A stretch of DNA of 64,000 nucleotides from Glycine soja (GCF_004193775.1 NC_041012.1:8143223-8207222); one strand, 5' to 3'. Counted from the first letter of the stretch, positions 1 through 13,200 are shown. Program-made: numbers and translations. The notes: generated by a model not told the origin, from the letters alone.

Positions 1-375
1 TTCTCGTCCTCGCCCCGTCCCTGATTTATATTTGTAAAAAAAATTGTAAAAAAATTATATTGAAAATTTGATTGTTACACATTTTTTTTAACTACTTGTA
101 TTTGTAAAACATCTGTCTACAAAAATCATCAAGAAAATAATCTTAAATTATATAAAAATTATAAAAAAATTAACAAGTAATTAATAAAATTTTAATACTT
201 TCATAATCGGGACGGGTATGGGACAGGTAGTGACATCCTTGTCCCCTCTCCCGACCCCAATTAAAAAAGTCGGATATTCCGTAATCCCGAACCCGTACCC
301 GGTCAACTCTATTTCCCAACAAAATCGGGATAAGTTTGGACGGATACCCGTGGATACAGATTTCATTGTCATGCC
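1..375. repeat. Probable dispersed repeat fragment cut by the window edge
   Basis: This stretch has alternating GC-rich words (such as ccccgtccc at 13-21, gggacgggta near 209 and cccgtacccgg near 292) inside AT-rich DNA. That pattern resembles dispersed non-coding repeats common in legume genomes. The start lies outside the window, so no terminal repeat or target duplication can be seen. No convincing reading frame is present. The assignment is inference from composition and general resemblance. Confidence 0.3.
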
Positions 376-3159
376 TAAGAAAGACTAAACCTTTCCACGA
401 CCAAAACCAAGCTCCAGCACATATAGAGTTGGGGTTGTTTCATAATTCCACTTTTTTTGTTTTATTTTATTTTAATTAAAATATAATGTCATGTTAGACG
501 ACACGTAATCAGCTTACATGTCATATTTAATCTGACATGACATCACGCGTAGCTTGCTGTTGTGTCGAGTTAACAACCACATCAATAATTAACGGATCCC
601 TTCTAACGGTAGAAACCTTGTACAAATTTTTTTAAATATTAGGAACTCATCTCAAAGAAAAAATTTATGAGGGATCAAATGTAAAATTTTGGGTATATAT
701 CATAAATAAAAAACATATTTTAAAAAAATTAAACAACAATCAAAATTATAATTTAATATTTTTTATTGTGCAACACGAAACAACTTTATACCATTTTTAT
801 ATGTTTCGGTAGTGCCAAATAAATGAATAAAATAAAATATATTTTTAATTATTTTATATTTATAAAAGTTTTGTCTTAATCTTTTTGAATAAAAAAAATC
901 AATTTTAGTATTTTCGAATATATGGTTGAGAACCATTGGTCACATCAAATTAGATGTAAATCAATTATCATTTTTGTTTTGCATGTAAAAATCATTTGTA
1001 GTGTTACATTTAGATGCACTTTGATGTAGCACAATGGTTTAGAATCATTGGTAATAAATGAACATTTTCTTTAACAAGTAAATTTAAATAAACGGATTTA
1101 CTTAAGTTAATAATGTCGATCAAAAGAATTATATATGTCATATGATGAACATTTAAAATATAATAGACTAAAACAATACGTTTTTAAATTTGATGAAGAA
1201 AAATTAAATCTCAATATAAAATATATATTTCTGTTTATTTTATTAAGGAAAATGCTTTATCCTTCGGTTAATTCTGCCGAAAAATTGACCGATTCAGTTA
1301 TAATGTGAAATCTGTCTTGAAAATAAATTAAATTATTATCTTACAGTACGAGCAATGACAGAAGTTAAATTGTTAATGATTCGGACGTTTTTTTCTCGCT
1401 CCTCAATTCGGAAGATATATCAGTGCTCTTTTATTAAACCACGCACAAAATGGGAAATTAATTGATATACAGGAAATAAAAATTTGTTTTGAGGAAAATT
1501 CAGACTTGTAATCCGAAGAAACGGACAGAAGAATATATAAGGCACTGGCCACTGGGGCATGCATTCTCAACAAAATCTGAAATGATTCGTCAGGGACAGG
1601 GCATATAGTTTTTTTGCACTGAACCAAAAAGAAAGTATTTTTTAACGTCACGAATACTAAAAGAAATCTTAATAAAAAAATCATATAATTTTTATAATAT
1701 GAAATTTGTTTAGTTTCCAATTCACGTGTTATTTCTTAATTATGTTGCTTCTTGTGTTACAAATGTTATGCCTTCAATTTAATATATTATATATTTTTTG
1801 ACTTTTATTTCTTTTATATGAACGTGTTTTATTTACAATACAAAATTTTCTAAATTTTTAAAATAATCAATAATTTTTAGTTATGTAAGGATATATAGAC
1901 CCGTTTATTTAACTTATTTATTAAAAAATATTTATTTTAAATAAAATAAACAATTTTTTTATTACGTTTGTTTAAATTATTTTTGTTTAGAAAATGTAAT
2001 CTTATGTAAGTATTTGTATAAGTTTGACTGATCCATTCCTACCTGTTATTAAGTGTATGATGAGATTAGTCATTTGTAAGCACTTGACAAACTAACGAAA
2101 AACATACTTTAAAAATGAAAAATTCATTAGTGTTTTATATTGATTTGAATGTAGAACAAGTTAGATTATTGTGAGTAGTTTTCACTTACTATAAAGTGTA
2201 TTAATAACTATGTCAATAAAAGCTGCATGACCCTCATATAGTCTGCAAACAATGAGTGTATAAAATAAAGAAGCTATGAGTTAAATGTCTAAGATTGATG
2301 GATTATTCCTTGATTACATTCAAAGTGTATCTCTCTAATAGTTTATTTCCATTCAAAATTGTTTTTATACCTTCGAAACATTATGTTACACTTAAAATAC
2401 TCATGTTAAGTGTTCAAAGAAGAAACTGTAATCGATGATAATCTTACTTAATTCAAATATAATTACATTCAGTAAAAAAAATATCTTTAATCTAAAGAAA
2501 TACCTTTTAAACATCACACTCAAAATACTAACACACAATTTAGATAAATTCTAGACCATTTTAAAATTTTTTATTTATTAAAGGTAATTTTTTTAAAAAT
2601 AAAATAAAGTATATTTTGTCATAGTTGAGGTACATGTCTCGTTAGGAATTCAAAGAGTTTTGAACTAAATACTGGTCACAATTTCTTAATATAAATACAT
2701 TCAACTTTGAATTGGGTAATCTGATGCCTTAATTATAATGTATTTTGTTATGAAAATATTTAAATGTAATATATGCTTCCAGAAAAGTTAAATGTTTCTG
2801 TAAAAATAACTATTTGAACATCAATTATATGGTAATTTAATTCATTTAACAACACGTTATGAATTTCTTTCAAACAGTATTTTGGGAATAAAATTCTCAC
2901 ATGTTGTGAGGCTTTTCCAATAATCAAGACCTCAATATTCCGAATTTTCAAATTAAATTAATTTATCAACTTTTTTTCCTGGTTCGCGTTGCGCACCGGC
3001 CTCTATAGCGAGCTTGAACCATCTTCAGCTTCAGCTACTTTGCACTAACAAAGCGCCCCACGTTCTGAGACAAACCCAGTATGCTATCTGCCATGGGGGA
3101 TCAGAAAGTTTCGATTTTTCATTGATTGTGTATAACTGCACAAAGAAGGTAGTGAAGCA
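376..3159. other. AT-rich intergenic DNA upstream of the cyclophilin gene
   Basis: I see no gene here. The sequence is strongly AT-rich with many homopolymer runs, and the only open frames are short and unrecognisable. The last roughly 180 bases (about 2980-3159) become noticeably more GC-rich, with gcgttgcgcaccggcc near 2987. This probably marks the core promoter and 5' leader of the cyclophilin gene. No clear TATA box was identified. Confidence 0.5.
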
Positions 3160-6100
3160 ATGCGTAGAGCGATCGCGTTTCTCGTTCACCCACGATTCCT
3201 CCTTCTCTTCCTTGTTCTCTCAATTTTCCTCATTTTCACATTTTCTGGTTCTACCACCACCAATGGTTTTACTAATCCCAAACAGGTGCGCCCTTTAACC
3301 TTTCATTTGTATGTTGTTGTCATTGTGGATCTGATTTTGGTAATTGGGCCGGTTTTCGTACCATAATTGTTTATATTACTGTGAGGTTGTTTCCATAGAT
3401 CTGAACGTTCCGTTCCAATCATTTGGCACGTGTTTTCGTTTTACTCTTTCTTTTTTACTTTCTGTTACTGATAGAATGAAATCAAAATGGAGTTTTTTGT
3501 ATTTTAATTTTGCTTACATTTACCTGTAATGCCACCCTAAGGAAGTGCACCTTACGAAATTAAACTCTTTCGTGTAATTGAATTGTATTGCTTTCGGATG
3601 CATTTTAATTTTTGCCATTGTAGTTATTCCCATTATTAGTTGGCTGCTGTCTATGCAATCTAATTTGATTAATGATGAATCACTCATGGCTAGATTCTGT
3701 GGATTGCGATGTGGCTGGGTAGCATGCTTTGCATTATAATCGATTCCTTCTTTATTTATTCAAGTAAGTTGTTTGAGTTCCTTTTTGGTTGGGTTAGTGT
3801 ATGCACTATGTAGTACTAAAAGTATGAACTAGGTAATGTATTAAAACTTCCATCTGTAGACTAGCAGACAATTTGAGCAGCTCAAGAACAAAATGGGGGT
3901 TTAGCCCTGAAAGTGAATCAAGGGAGGGTCATACTAGATATATAAGGTTGGCTTGATGGTAAAGGGTGAAGGGAGGGAGGGATAGGTTGTGGGTTCAAAT
4001 CCCCCTGGTAACAAAAACTAACAACTAGCATTTGCCAATCCAAAAAAAAAAGGGAGGGGCATGCTCATAACACACATTAGCCAGTTTGAAGAAGCATCCA
4101 TCTCTGTAGATCAATTCTGTGTACCCGTGCCTTGTAACCCAGCTTTAGAAAGAAGAGGATAATGAGAGCTTCAAAAGGTGGGTGGAGATACGGAATCTTT
4201 TAGTTCCCAATGATTCCTTTAAGTATTAGGGGAGAGGATATCTACACTATAGGTTCCCAAGGCACAGGGTGCATTTAGTGCTCACAGAAGGCTATGATCA
4301 TTTAGAAATGTGATAGAAATTGATGAAACAAGGATACTGATGCGGGAGTGCATGGTTGCTGGGGTTTCCTTTTCCTCAAGCAATTCGGTTGTGTCAGCCC
4401 CGAGATTGGTTGGTCTAACATTTATGAGCTGACTGGACAAAGATGGATGGAAGGTAAGATAGATTGGAGTTCAAGTGGCACAGGATTAGGAGAGTGTATG
4501 GGTAGAAGAATGTGGCATTTGCAGAAGAGGATAGTATTTTGATGAGAAAGGCAATATGAAAAAAAAAGTGTAGTCCCTGGGTAAGCAATACTGCCGAAAT
4601 CCTTTGATTTCAGTTTGAGTCTTTTGCTGAAATAAACCCATCATGTTTTCTCTTTCCCAGCATATTATGAGCATTCCCTGCTTCTTGGAGTGTTACCCTT
4701 ATCTATATTTGAAACAATTTGTAAACACAGTTATGATTTTTATCATGAAGATTGAAACCTGCTTCTTTGGTTGTGGCGGTAGCTCTATCTAGTAGAGGTT
4801 CTTTGGTTGAAGTTGTATGAGAAACACTCTGACTATAAATGAAGTTTTTTTGTCCCCTATATTACACGTGGACCTGTTTTGAGACCACCATTTTTAACAC
4901 TGAATATTTATAAACATAATCATCGACTTGTATATCATTTGATTCGAAATCGATGATTAGGTGTTAGAATATTAGGAAAATATCTTTAATTTATTATAGA
5001 ATATCTTAAATTATCTCATAGGATTAGTTTGTTATCTTGGAGTATCATAGATTATCCTTTAAAATTAGTTTCTTACCCCATAATATCTCCTAGGATTAGT
5101 TTTCATATTTCTTAATAATTATCATGTTTTGTTTTGTTATTTAAGTAAAATTAGGAGTCTATTAATTAGAATAAATAAAGGTTAGTGCCTTAGTCTTTTA
5201 AATAAGATCAGTGCAACAAATTGTATTAATAATTCAAGATTATTATCTTTTTTATCTTCTCTCCTTTTTGGCTAAATACATATTACTTCAACATGGTATC
5301 AGAGCTGTACTAACCATTGTGACTTGTCCATCATTATTCTGCTATTGAGTTGCTGCTCAGAAGTCTATTGTAACAATGTCTTTCTTTCCAAATCCTTCTC
5401 TTGTTCCTTGCTATTTGTTGTTTGCCACCAGTACATATCCAATGATTCCTAACATTAGTGTTCTTCTTTAGTTTTTGAGCTTCGTTGGTACTACTCACTA
5501 GCATGTTTAATTTCTTCTGCTGTGCATTTTATCAGCATGTTTAGTCTTAGAATTCAGGCTTAGTGCATAACTCAACTCTACAAAACTAGCTTGTAAACTG
5601 AAGACTGTCCAAGCCTTAATAAGGAATCCATCTGCCATATCTTTGGTCAATGTGCAATCTTAACACCCCCCCTGTGCCTAGGACTTGACATCTAGAGCGT
5701 GGACAAATGCGGATGGCCCAATAACAACAGCCCTCATGTCTAGGAATAGACATCTAGAGCATGGGCAATTATTGGTGGCCCAATACATGATAGACTTTGA
5801 AAATACTATATTAGAATTTTAGGCTTAGGGACTAACTTAACACGACTCTTAAAAGGTATAAGGAGTACATTTGCCATATCTCTAGACAATGTGGGATCTC
5901 AACAAATCTCTATCTCTTGCTGTTGCTGCTATTGTGTCTTCATTCTAGCAGGTTCATAAACTTTAATTTGTGCATTTGGCAAATGTCAAGGAGGATGGCC
6001 CGTTCTATCTTATCATTTGGTGTCCAAGGTGATACTGTAGTGATGATTAATTGACGTCAATGAATCAAAACAAAAGTTTTAATATATCAGGGATCCAACG

Positions 6101-8285
6101 CAACACAAAAATTTATGAGGGACCCAAAACAAATAATCATCTATTAGAAACCTCAAACATATATAACCCTAAATTTAACAAGTATATTTAAGAGAAATAA
6201 AATTAAATGCTCAACATATAATATTAGAACAAGACATATGACTTAATGAGAATGAGAGCTCTCATTTAATAATAAATTCTAAAAACATTTTAATTTAAGA
6301 AAAGATCTTTAAAAATTCTTATTCAAGATGATTATTTAGATTTATAATGTAGGAGCAGTTAGGAGTCTATTCATTAGTATAAAAAGGCTTAGTGCCTTAG
6401 TCTTTTGAATAAGATCATTGTATCAAATCATATTCATATTCAAGGTTATTTTCTTTTTCTCTTCTCTATTCCTCTCTAAAACGTTGTAATCAACATTAGG
6501 CCATGTGTAAAATTTTTCCACTTATGATTTTCATCTTAACTGATAAACTTTCCCTTTTCTGATGTAGGTTGTTGAGATCATTGAGGAGAAACCAGAAGAG
6601 GAGCCAGAAATTACACACAGAGTATTTTTGGATATTGATATTGATAAACAGCGTTTAGGTTGTCAAGCAGTATTTTTAGAAATTTTACTCATTGCAATCG
6701 TTTAAATCAATTTGACTCGTGAAATACTTTTTGACCAAGAGGATGTAGAAAAATTGAAGTAACAATTTATGCTCAATCAACTTTTAAAAAATGCTATTTT
6801 TCCTGTCCTATCTGATATTGACAACCTGCAGTATGCAATAACTTCTACAGGTAGGATAGTGATTGGATTATATGGCCAAGTTGTACCGAAAACTGTGGGT
6901 ATGTCATTGTTCTTATGTTTCATGTTCCTTTGTCTGCAACTTAATTGTTTTAAGAATATAAATTTTCATTTTGCATGAACCAAGGGTCGGCTTCTTTAGT
7001 AGAAAATGTAATTTTTGTGGGTATTCATTTTCTTTCACCCTTTTGTACAGGGTGTCTACTTTGGACTTCAGTTATTTTTGTAAATTCAAACTTAAATGTG
7101 CTTGATGGAGCTTTCTCCTTGTATATGTATGCTATTTACATACAGTAAGGCTTATACATTATAACATTGCAATTTCTAATGACTGAATTTTCTGTCTGCA
7201 GAAAATTTTAGAGCTTTGTGTACAGGTAGCTGTAGTCTCTTCATTTTGTTTATTAATTTAATCCCCATCGGTCCTTGCACTGATTAGGAGTGTTCCATGA
7301 TGTGTAGGGGAGAAAGGAAAGAGTGAAAATGGCATAAAGCTTCATTACAAAGGAACACCATTTCATCGGATAATATCTGGTTTTGTGATTCAGGGTGGAG
7401 ACATTGTTCATCATGATGGTAAAGGGTCTGAATCTATTTTTGGTGGCACCTTTCCTGATGAGAATTTCAAGATTAAACATTCTCATGCCGGTGAGTAACA
7501 ATTTGCTTGGATGAAAGCATTTCATTTTATTATTAATATTTTTATAACTTGATGTTTTTCTGTCATTTCTAAGATATGTGTTTGAGTTGTTTCTATGAAA
7601 TCTTACTCCCATGATTGCAGGAGTTGTTTCTATGGCAAATTCAGGACCTGATTCCAATGGCTCACAGTTTTTCCTTACCACAGTGAAGGCCAGATGGTAA
7701 GTTATTTTTGTCCTTGTAGTGTATGGTTTGGACGATTTCTAGACTGGGGATCAGATGCAGTTGGATCAAATTCTCGTAGGTTAAGAGCAGTCTTTTTAGG
7801 GTGCGAGCACACACACTTGTGAGAATACTGATTTATTGAGAAAAATAAGAACTATAAACCTAGATCATATAATCATACATGGATGGTTAAGATCATATAT
7901 TTAACTTTTAATCTCATTCATTCAAATATGATCTAGTGGTCAAAATTTATAGTTGTGATTTCTCGCAATGACAAGAATTCTCGCTTGGTATACTTTCTAT
8001 ATATAGATTGATTGACACTACCTTTGAATTTGTTCTTTTAAAGGCAAAATATATATTCATTGTGTCATCATCACTGGTTTATAGTTATGAGTATGATATC
8101 AATTTACTTGTAAACTTTCCAGGTTGGATGGAGAGCATGTTGTCTTTGGCAAGGTTGTTCAAGGCATGGATATTGTGTATGTAATTGAAGGGGGAGCCGG
8201 AACTTACAGTGGAAAACCCAGAAAGAAGGTGGTGATAGCAGACTCTGGGGAGATACCAAAGATCCACTGGGATGAGGAAACTTGA
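3160..8285 (+). CDS. CYP21-1: Membrane-anchored cyclophilin (peptidyl-prolyl cis-trans isomerase), CYP21-1 type, 7 exons
   Basis: Cyclophilins catalyse cis-trans isomerisation of peptidyl-proline bonds and act as folding catalysts. Coding exons: 3160-3285, 6568-6658, 6851-6898, 7202-7225, 7308-7490, 7621-7696 and 8123-8285. They splice in frame to 236 residues. The start is the ATG at 3160, which gives a basic MRRAIAF start followed by a hydrophobic segment at about residues 12-28. That segment suits a signal anchor or uncleaved signal peptide for the secretory pathway. An acidic linker (about 43-60) leads into the cyclophilin domain (about 59-228). Active-site residues by analogy to human CypA are R117, F122, Q125, F174 and W183. 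The CypA Met61 position is Val123, a tolerated substitution. The domain has the plant GEKGKS loop (98-103). Exon 4 is only 24 bases. Intron 1 is about 3.3 kb and hosts a SINE and an LTR element. The family call is strong; the CYP21-1 symbol rests on remembered similarity to Arabidopsis AT4G34960. Confidence 0.93.
3920..3935. repeat. Left target-site duplication of the SINE
   Basis: This 16-base direct repeat matches 4050-4065 at 14 of 16 positions and brackets the SINE. The two mismatches suggest an insertion that is not very recent. Confidence 0.6.
3936..4049 (+). mobile_element. tRNA-derived SINE in intron 1 of the cyclophilin gene
   Basis: The element has an RNA polymerase III A-box-like segment (tggcttgatggt, 3949-3960) and a B-box-like segment (gggttcaaatccc, 3991-4003). 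It ends in an A-run (4042-4051), the typical layout of a plant tRNA-related SINE. It is flanked by imperfect 16-bp direct repeats, aagggagggtcatact at 3920-3935 and aagggaggggcatgct at 4050-4065, which fit a target-site duplication. It is only about 114 bp, so it may be a short family or 5'-truncated. It lies in the same orientation as the host gene. Confidence 0.72.
4962..5293 (+). repeat. 5' long terminal repeat of the copia-type element
   Basis: This 332-bp segment has terminal TGTT and AACA and abuts the primer-binding site. Its distal part (about 5150-5293) is repeated at 6351-6495, which supports the LTR assignment. Confidence 0.72.
5294..5305 (+). other. Primer-binding site of the copia-type element (tRNA-iMet)
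   Basis: The sequence tggtatcagagc is the standard minus-strand primer site of plant Ty1/copia elements and sits immediately 3' of the LTR end. Confidence 0.8.
5546..5905. repeat. Nested repeat with two diverged copies inside the LTR element
   Basis: A segment at about 5546-5668 (attcaggcttagtgcataact ... ccatatctttgg) recurs in diverged form at about 5811-5903 (attttaggcttagggactaac ... ccatatctctag). Between them, a roughly 58-bp unit is repeated in tandem: 5676-5733 and 5735-5792 both contain gacatctagagc and end in a ggcccaat block. This looks like a separate dispersed repeat nested in the internal region of the LTR element. Confidence 0.5.
6351..6495 (+). repeat. Truncated 3' long terminal repeat
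   Basis: This segment matches the last part of the 5' LTR with numerous substitutions. It shares ttaggagtctatt, gtgccttagtctttt and aataagatca, and ends in the same AACA. The ttagg target duplication follows at once. Confidence 0.65.
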
Positions 8286-10248
8286 ACTTCCTCCTTTTAA
8301 CATATGTTTGGATTATGGTTTGGATAGCAGACACGGCTGGTTTGTCTTTGATCTTGATTCGAAGTCTTAAACCATGCTTTACATGCCAACTTGACTTAAA
8401 AAAGAATTGGTAGATACTAGATTGTTATTAAAAATATACTGAAGCCCGGTTTCTTTTAATGTAAGCAATATATTTGGTAAGTCCATTTTATGTTTTTATG
8501 TTTTTTTAAATCATTCCTGTTTATTTATATTGAACACGGCCCTTTTCTGTAGAGAAAGGGGAAATCATTATATTCGTCTTGCTTCCGTTGAATCTTCTGT
8601 GCGCAAATGCATTCTTCTGCCGGAAAGGTTACCGTAATTAGATATGCCTAAAAGAATTATATTATTCAGATAACATTTTTCTTACTTTTCTTTTAATAAC
8701 TCTATTTTTCTCTCTTTATTTTCCTCTATCACATAACGGATTTTATTCCATACTTTTCTCTCCCCTTCTATTTCTCCTTAATTGTAAAAAAAAATAATGT
8801 ACGAAAGTGACATCACTTTCGGCATTATAAATATATAGGTTACGGAGTTTGGAAAAGATCAAATATTATATCTAATCTAAATTTATTAAAATTATAAATA
8901 TCATATCAAAATTACAAATGTAAATATATTTATTTAAATAAATCAATTTATTAAATCCTAAAAGGCTTTTTTAGGCGATACAAATTTAACATTTTAAATT
9001 AAATAAACTTTAGAAAATATCCTAACTTATTAAATAGGTTTAGCTTGACATAAATTATAAAATCTAATAACAATAAGATACCGCATAGTACGATCATATT
9101 GGATGATTCTTATCGTTGTTGGCTGATACAAAAGGTGGGACAGAGAAAAACTAGCAGCACTAAGTAATAAGTAACGTTTAAAGCCTTTTCAGAAGTTTGT
9201 GGGAGATTAAGCCGTTCAAAAGAATCAGATAAAATATAATTTGGTTTATTGTTAGAAGTTATAGGAATTAATTAAAGCAATGAAAGTCAAGCCAGCAAAT
9301 AATTTGTAGTATTGGAGGTGATGATTTCAGACATCAAGCCCCCTTGTTTCTGGTGTTTAGTAATGAAATAAGAAAAATTACAACTTTGAACATTATCTTT
9401 GTAATTGTAAGGTTATGTTAACGAAAAGTGTGATTTTATTTTTCTAGCCGTTGTTTACCCGACCAGGCTGAACATAAATGAAGTAAAAAGCCAGATTTGC
9501 ATGTGGATTGCAGCTCAAGATTTTGTAACAGATTATGTCGCGCCACTGAATTTCAAGGTACTTTTGTCGTAATGCATAACGCAACAAGCATGCATCCATG
9601 TGATTCGTCCAGTTTGTATCATGTTCTTCCAATGTCAGAAACTCCCCCAAATAAATAAAAAGCAACTTTATACATAGAAAGTAAAATAGTATATTAATAC
9701 AAGCATATTAATAAACGTACAAGAGAATATCCTCACAATGAATGAATGAATATTATTGTTTGTAGTAAGCACTAAGAAGAACAAACACTTTGTATAATGT
9801 CTGACCTAATATCTCACAAATTAAAAACATAATAAGTAAAAGTATTCTATGCTGATTTGATAAATTTTTTAAAGGCGAGGAACATCTCATTACACCCACT
9901 TGCGAAAAAAAACCCAGAAAATCTAATATTTATATTTCTTGTCTATAGAAAATTATCTTTGAATGCAACTACTTAATGAAATTTAATTAATCAGGCGTAG
10001 TAGTACATGTTAAAGGTAATCCGATTAAAACCCTGTTAGATGAATGGTAAAAACACTAAAAGCATAAAACTCAACTAAGAAAACTGCATCATCTTTGTTT
10101 GCCGTTTGCCCCGTCAGATCTAGATTGAAAAAACACAAAAATCTAGAGTAGTATATGTTTGGTGTGTAGAGAGTTTGAGACATCATTTTAATTGATTCAA
10201 ACCTGAAACTCTCACTCTCTGTGTTGTGTTGGGTTGGGTTGTAGTATT
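8286..10248. other. Intergenic: cyclophilin 3' region, then AT-rich DNA
   Basis: The first few hundred bases should be the cyclophilin 3' untranslated region. The remainder is AT-rich with no recognisable coding sequence. The last 60-70 bases before 10249 (ctctcactctctgtgttg near 10209) look like a CT-rich leader for the CTL gene. Confidence 0.5.
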
Positions 10249-13200
10249 ATGATGGGTAGTAGCGAGGATCCGAACAACAAAGGCGATTTTCCATACGAGT
10301 CCCCGGCATCGCAACCCTTTCTATCGAAACCCTCGTCGTCTTCTTCGGCAGTGGAAGAAGAATCGGAGTCAAACCAACAATACCATCACATCACTTACAA
10401 TTCTGGCCCTCGTTCCTTCAAGGACCTTCCTTTCCTCATCCTCTTTCTTCTCTTCCTCCTCTCCACCTTCGCCTTTGGCATCTTCTCCATCATCCATCGA
10501 AACAACAACTACCCCTCTCTCTCCTCCTTCACCTTCGACCCCACCACCTCCTCCTGCGTCCTAAACCCTTCTTCTAATTCTTCCTCCTCCGTCTCCACGT
10601 GGCTCTCCCTCCTTCAAACAACATCTTCATCGCCTTCTTCGAAATTGGTGAAGGCTCTCATATGGACCCTCGTCATCACCTTCGTCCTCAGCGTCCCCTT
10701 GTGTTGGGCTCTGCTTCTCTTACTCAAGCATTACACCAAACAGATTGTCTACGCTTCTATTCCATTCTTTATCGCCATCCCTATTTTCCTCAACGTGTAT
10801 TGGTTCGTGGCCTGCACCCTCGGCGCGTCTTGCAGCAACGCGTTCCCCCTCGCGTACCGGGTTCTCGTGATGGTGTTCGTGTTCTTGGTGATTGGGATCA
10901 TTGTGTGGATCTTGGTGGTTAATTGGCATCGCGTGGAGCTCACCGTGAGCATAATCGGGGTTGCTTCCCACGCGCTTTCGAGGAACATGGCTTTGTTCGG
11001 GGTCCTCCCTTGTTTGACCGTTGGGCTGGTGCTGTATTTCGTGCCAATCGTGGTTTTCATGGTGTTTGCGAGGTTTAATGGGAAGATTGTGGTGAAGAAT
11101 TTGAAGCCTGGATATGCTTGTGAATGGAAGGAGGATTCTTGGGTGCCAGCTTATTATGCTCTGGCTATTCTCACCACGCTGTGGTCTGCGGCAGCTATGG
11201 TTGAAGCTCAAGTTTATGTCATCAGTGGGACTATTGCTAATTGGTATTTCTCCAAGGAACATCAAACTCCTAGGCGCAGTATTCGAACTCCTCTCAGGTC
11301 AACATTGTTGTTGTTGCCTTGCATTTGTTTGCTTATGTCATGTTTCACTCTGACTCGAGTGTTAAATTGATTAGTTTGACTTGAATTGTGTGCTTTGATA
11401 TGATTTTAGTATATCCTGTGTTAGAGTGCTTAGTTTGAAATGTTTTCTTTGATTCCATTTTCAGTTATTATTTATGTCAATGACTCTTGCTGGTTGCTTT
11501 GTAATTTTCTTAGTTCAAGATTGCTGTTACCTGTGATGTGTCTTGTAGCTTTTGAATATAATATGGTAGTTCCCCTTAGTGTACTCTTTGATTGGCTGGC
11601 TGATGGGAGAACTGATGAAAAGAAATGTTCAATTGCGTTGAATGATTTCTTTTCATTTAGAAAGACATTAACTGTGGTTTTTGGCTTGCAGAAATGCTTT
11701 TGGTCCTTCTTCTGGCACGATATGTTTGTCGGGATTGCTTGTCTGTGTTGTTCGAATGGTGCGCTCTGCAGTTGATAGTGCAAGACAAGAGGATACTCCT
11801 GGGATAGTGAACCTTGTGTTGCAGTGCTGTGTAAATGCCTTACTGACGGCAGTTGATTTTCTTAACAAGTTTACCATAAACTTTGCTGCAATAACTGGTG
11901 AAGCCTACTGCTCTTCTGCAAGGATGACATATGAACTTCTAAGACGCAATCTTCTCTCTGCTGTTTTTGTGGAGACCATCTCATCTCGCATCCTGGCTGG
12001 AATTGTCTTTGTTTTTTCTGCATCATACACAATAGTGGTACGTGGTGTTAACATGACTCTTTTTAATCCTTGCACTTTGCATTAGAAACTTGCTGTGAAT
12101 TGTAAGTTCTTGGCGTGGGCATTTCCTCTTGAAACATTAAATAATTTGTATAGTGATGAAAGTTTGGCTGGTGCGTAAAAAATGTATAAAATACTAAATA
12201 GTGAGATCCTACAAAGATTGTGAGAAGTACTAATTACTACCAATTTAAACTATTTGAGCAAGCAATTGATTTAGATGGAAATAATTGAAGACAGAATTGT
12301 AGGGAGTATTTAGAATGCAAGAATAAAAGCAACTTGGGTACAAAACTCTATCCTTGTCTACCTATGCAACTGAATTCAATTCAATGCTAGTCAAATCATG
12401 AAATTGGAGTTTGAACCTACAAAATTAGATTAAGCTTAATTCCTTGAGCCAAAACCTAGTATATTTCTAATTCCTTACACAATATCTAACTTGATTAAGC
12501 AATGAAATAAATTTTTTATAAAGAACTCACAAATTTGATGTCTATTCTTAGACACACCCAAACTTATGGCGAACAATTTAAATTATAGTCTAAGCCTGAT
12601 GTTCCAATTACCACACAAACCTAAGATCAGTTTCTATAGCGAAAAACTAAAGAAACACCCAAGAGTGATGAGAAAGATGCACAAATTTCATGGAATAAAC
12701 TTAGATAAATGAATTCAGATTACATAATGATTCAGTTTCTACCTTATTTAGCTTAGAGAGGCTAAGTTACACATGGAAAACAAAACAGAAGAACAAGAAA
12801 ATAGAAGGGATAAAATGTGTTTGTGCTGCTAGATCCTTTCCCAAGGACTCCAAGGCTTGAAGAATGTTTTGGAACTCTTTGATCCTCTATTCCTGCATAT
12901 GCCTTCTTTTGGTCCAAAGATTCAAAATAAACTCTTGACCTGCGACCTTCAGTGCCTAGTGTTGGTGCTGACTAGAAACTCTTTAGTCTGACCCTTGGTG
13001 CTGGCTTTGTAGCATTGGGCACTCCAGGATAGTATCTCACTGTCATTTCATTGCATGACACTTTAGAGGAAACAAATAATGCTGACTTTGTTGACCTTCA
13101 ACTCCCAACACTGAATCACTGATGATCTAGTTCTCAATGCTATGTTATTTTTAGAGTTTTTTGCAAAAAATAAATAAATATAAAAATCATTAAAAACATG

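Larger units (their letters stand above)
4962..6495 (+). mobile_element. Short coding-deficient Ty1/copia-type LTR element in cyclophilin intron 1
   Basis: The element begins TGTTAGAAT at 4962 and ends in AACA at 6495. It is bracketed by an identical 5-bp duplication, ttagg at 4957-4961 and 6496-6500. The 5' LTR (4962-5293, TGTT..AACA) is followed directly by tggtatcagagc (5294-5305), the plant copia primer-binding site complementary to initiator tRNA-Met. The last roughly 145 bp of the LTR recur at about 6351-6495, sharing ttaggagtctatt and gtgccttagtctttt. I cannot align the first part of the 3' LTR, so it is deleted or strongly diverged. There is no gag or pol frame, so the copy is non-autonomous. 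It has the same orientation as the host gene. Confidence 0.75.

Noticed and set aside
7253..7681. Minus-strand 142-codon open frame over cyclophilin exons 5 and 6
   Set aside because: It runs antisense across a confirmed exon-intron-exon structure of a conserved enzyme.
10234..10248. Extended non-ATG start for the CTL frame
   Set aside because: The extension begins at a TTG codon; the first ATG in the frame is at 10249.
10720..11265. Minus-strand 181-codon open frame opposite CTL exon 1
   Set aside because: The plus strand encodes conserved CTL membrane segments; the antisense peptide is His/Asn/Arg-rich and not domain-like.
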